The translations under genes and the position numbers were made by a program. A DNA stretch of 64,000 bases, taken from contig NC_058153.1 of NCBI RefSeq assembly GCF_011075055.1, forward strand, positions 13,442,274 to 13,506,273. Reading direction: 5' to 3'. The notes under the pieces are model-generated. The model searched no databases. It was given only the letters and a program-made list of their open reading frames with translations, and was not told the DNA's origin. Shown here piece by piece: positions 62,882-64,000 of the stretch. How positions within the stretch are numbered: position 1 is the first letter of the stretch; each line of letters begins with the position of its first letter. Origin of the DNA: Mangifera indica. Taxonomy: Eukaryota; Streptophyta; Magnoliopsida; Sapindales; Anacardiaceae.

Positions 62882-63903
62882 TTGGTGACCACTTATCTTA
62901 GGCATTCTAAGTGTCAGCTTTTGATTGACTAAATTCTAGCTAGAATTAGACTATGGACTTCAGCTTCACTCATATATGCTAGACACCTACAATTGATCAA
63001 GTCAGTTTTATTTTTTGTATAGGTACACTGCACAATTATGTTTATTCTTCCTGTAGTTACCATAAGGAAGATTAAAGGTATTTTACAAGAGTTCTTATGG
63101 AAAGCACCTCCCTCTCGCATTTGAGAGTAAGGATGGCCTGGTCATCTGTTTATTACCCCTTGAGGAAGAAGGGCTTAGGGATAAAGAGATGTAAGGATTG
63201 AAATAAGACAATAGTTTTGAAACATGCCTAGAGGCTTCTTATAGATCGCATTTCCATCTGGTTAGCTTAGGTTCATAGGGTTCTTCTCAAAGGTCACTAA
63301 TTTTGGCACACACAAGTTACCTCAAGGGTATCATGAGCTTGGATGAAGATTTTTATAAGTAGAGATTGGTGTAGAAGTCTCTTTGTTAACTACATTCGTG
63401 ATGGTCAAGTCACTCCTTTATGGCTGGACTATTAGTGTCTGAAGGGTCACCTATGTGATCTTTTCTCTTTTCAGGTCTTATTGGCTGTTGGACTCCTTCG
63501 GGATGCTACTGTTTCTGACATCATCCATGATGGTCTATGGGCTTTCCCACTTAACAGTTTGAAGCTTCAACAGATTTGGGATTCTATCCGTATTTACCCA
63601 TATTCTGGTGTTCCTAATCACCTTGTTTGGAAATGCCACTCTTTTTTGGTAGGTTTTCGGTTGACTCTACATGGGATATGCTTCACACTCAGAGAGATGT
63701 TACTTCAGTGCACCATTTGTTATGGTTCACGAAACACATTCCATGAAACTCTTTCATTTTTTGTCTCGCCATTATAAGTCATTTTCGTACCATGGATTGC
63801 CTTCAACATTATGGGATTGTGAGTTGTATTGTTTTTGTTTTGTATGAGTCTGCTATAGAGACTCATGATCATATTTTCTTTAGCTGCAATTTTTCCACTA
63901 CTG
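62882..63903 (+). mobile_element. L1-type LINE, 3' part of reverse-transcriptase ORF, truncated at both ends
   Basis: Three successive frames follow the plant LINE ORF2 C-terminus. From 62882 to 63122: LID*ILARIRLWTSASLIYA, then RHLQLIKSVLFF, then MFILPVVTIRKIKGILQEFL with WK. From 63130: MAWSSVYYPLRKKGLGIKRC, then KHA*RLLIDRISIW, FWHTQVTSRVS, IRDGQVTPLW and VSDIIHDGLWAFP. From about 63720, in a third frame: LLWFTKHIP*NSFIFCLAII and AIETHDHIFFSCNFSTTV, which is the zinc-binding zf-RVT end. Stops and shifts show long decay. The family continues with VW and a further domain and then a 3' UTR, but here the telomeric repeat starts instead. Confidence 0.8.
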
Positions 63904-64000
63904 TTAGGGTTTAGGGTTTAGGGTTTGGGGTTTAGGGTTTAGGGTTTAGGGTTTGGGGTTTAGGGGTTTAGGGTTTAGGGTTTAGGGTTTAGGGTTTAGG
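63904..64000 (+). repeat. Plant telomeric repeat (TTTAGGG)n
   Basis: There are fourteen units to the window end. Units at 63924 and 63952 read TTTGGGG, one at 63959 is the 8-mer TTTAGGGG, the first lacks one T, and the last five are canonical (the final one cut at the window edge). The G-rich strand reads toward the right, the orientation expected if the chromosome end lies to the right. Confidence 0.95.

Overview
The window is nuclear DNA of a flowering plant, most likely a eudicot. The genes have plant-type split exons with GT-AG introns and plant-specific protein families, the retrotransposons are plant Ty1/copia and L1-like, and the last 97 bases are the plant telomere repeat TTTAGGG. I cannot name the species from the sequence.

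The left and middle part (1-37000) is gene-bearing. In order it holds: the 3' exons of a plant multi-pass membrane protein of unknown function (+, 132-1173); a single-exon serine-rich protein (+, 6614-7243); a broken nodulin-like major-facilitator transporter (+, 18939-21867); a single-exon SAM-domain protein (-, 22482-23222); a complete 7-exon EF-hand gene of the mitochondrial calcium uptake (MICU) family (+, 25186-27141); a complete 10-exon CCCH-zinc-finger/FG-repeat gene of the Nup42/CG1 type (+, 30174-33515); and an intronless leucine-rich-repeat extensin (+, 34590-36962). Reading frames across all inferred splice sites are consistent. The genes are unrelated in function, as is normal for a plant chromosome, and form no operon or pathway cluster.

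Between the genes lie mobile elements. They include a degraded copia copy on + (10455 to about 14650) abutting an older internally deleted copia relic on - (about 9590-10330). A 2.27-kb structure (15197-17470) looks like a solo LTR with an internal triplicated 190-bp repeat. A full-length but inactivated copia element sits on - (38192-43217) with 5-bp target duplication ATCAT, a tRNA-Met primer site and a polypurine tract. There is also a family of Mutator-like MITEs with GGCCAAAGGAC-type termini and 9-bp target duplications. Two loci of this family show one copy nested inside another.

The right part (43000-64000) is gene-poor and subtelomere-like. It holds a PP2C phosphatase pseudogene (-), a 148-bp-period satellite next to a MuDR PB1-like fragment, two copies of a Harbinger-like MITE, and an apparently perfect 4549-bp tandem duplication (51438-55986 and 55987-60535) carrying one of the nested MITE pairs. 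The end is a degenerate L1-type LINE reverse-transcriptase tail, cut off in mid-ORF by the telomeric repeat that runs to base 64000.

I found no convincing new multi-gene system. The most unusual structures are the LINE-telomere fusion, the identical tandem duplication and the repeated nesting of the Mutator-like MITE.
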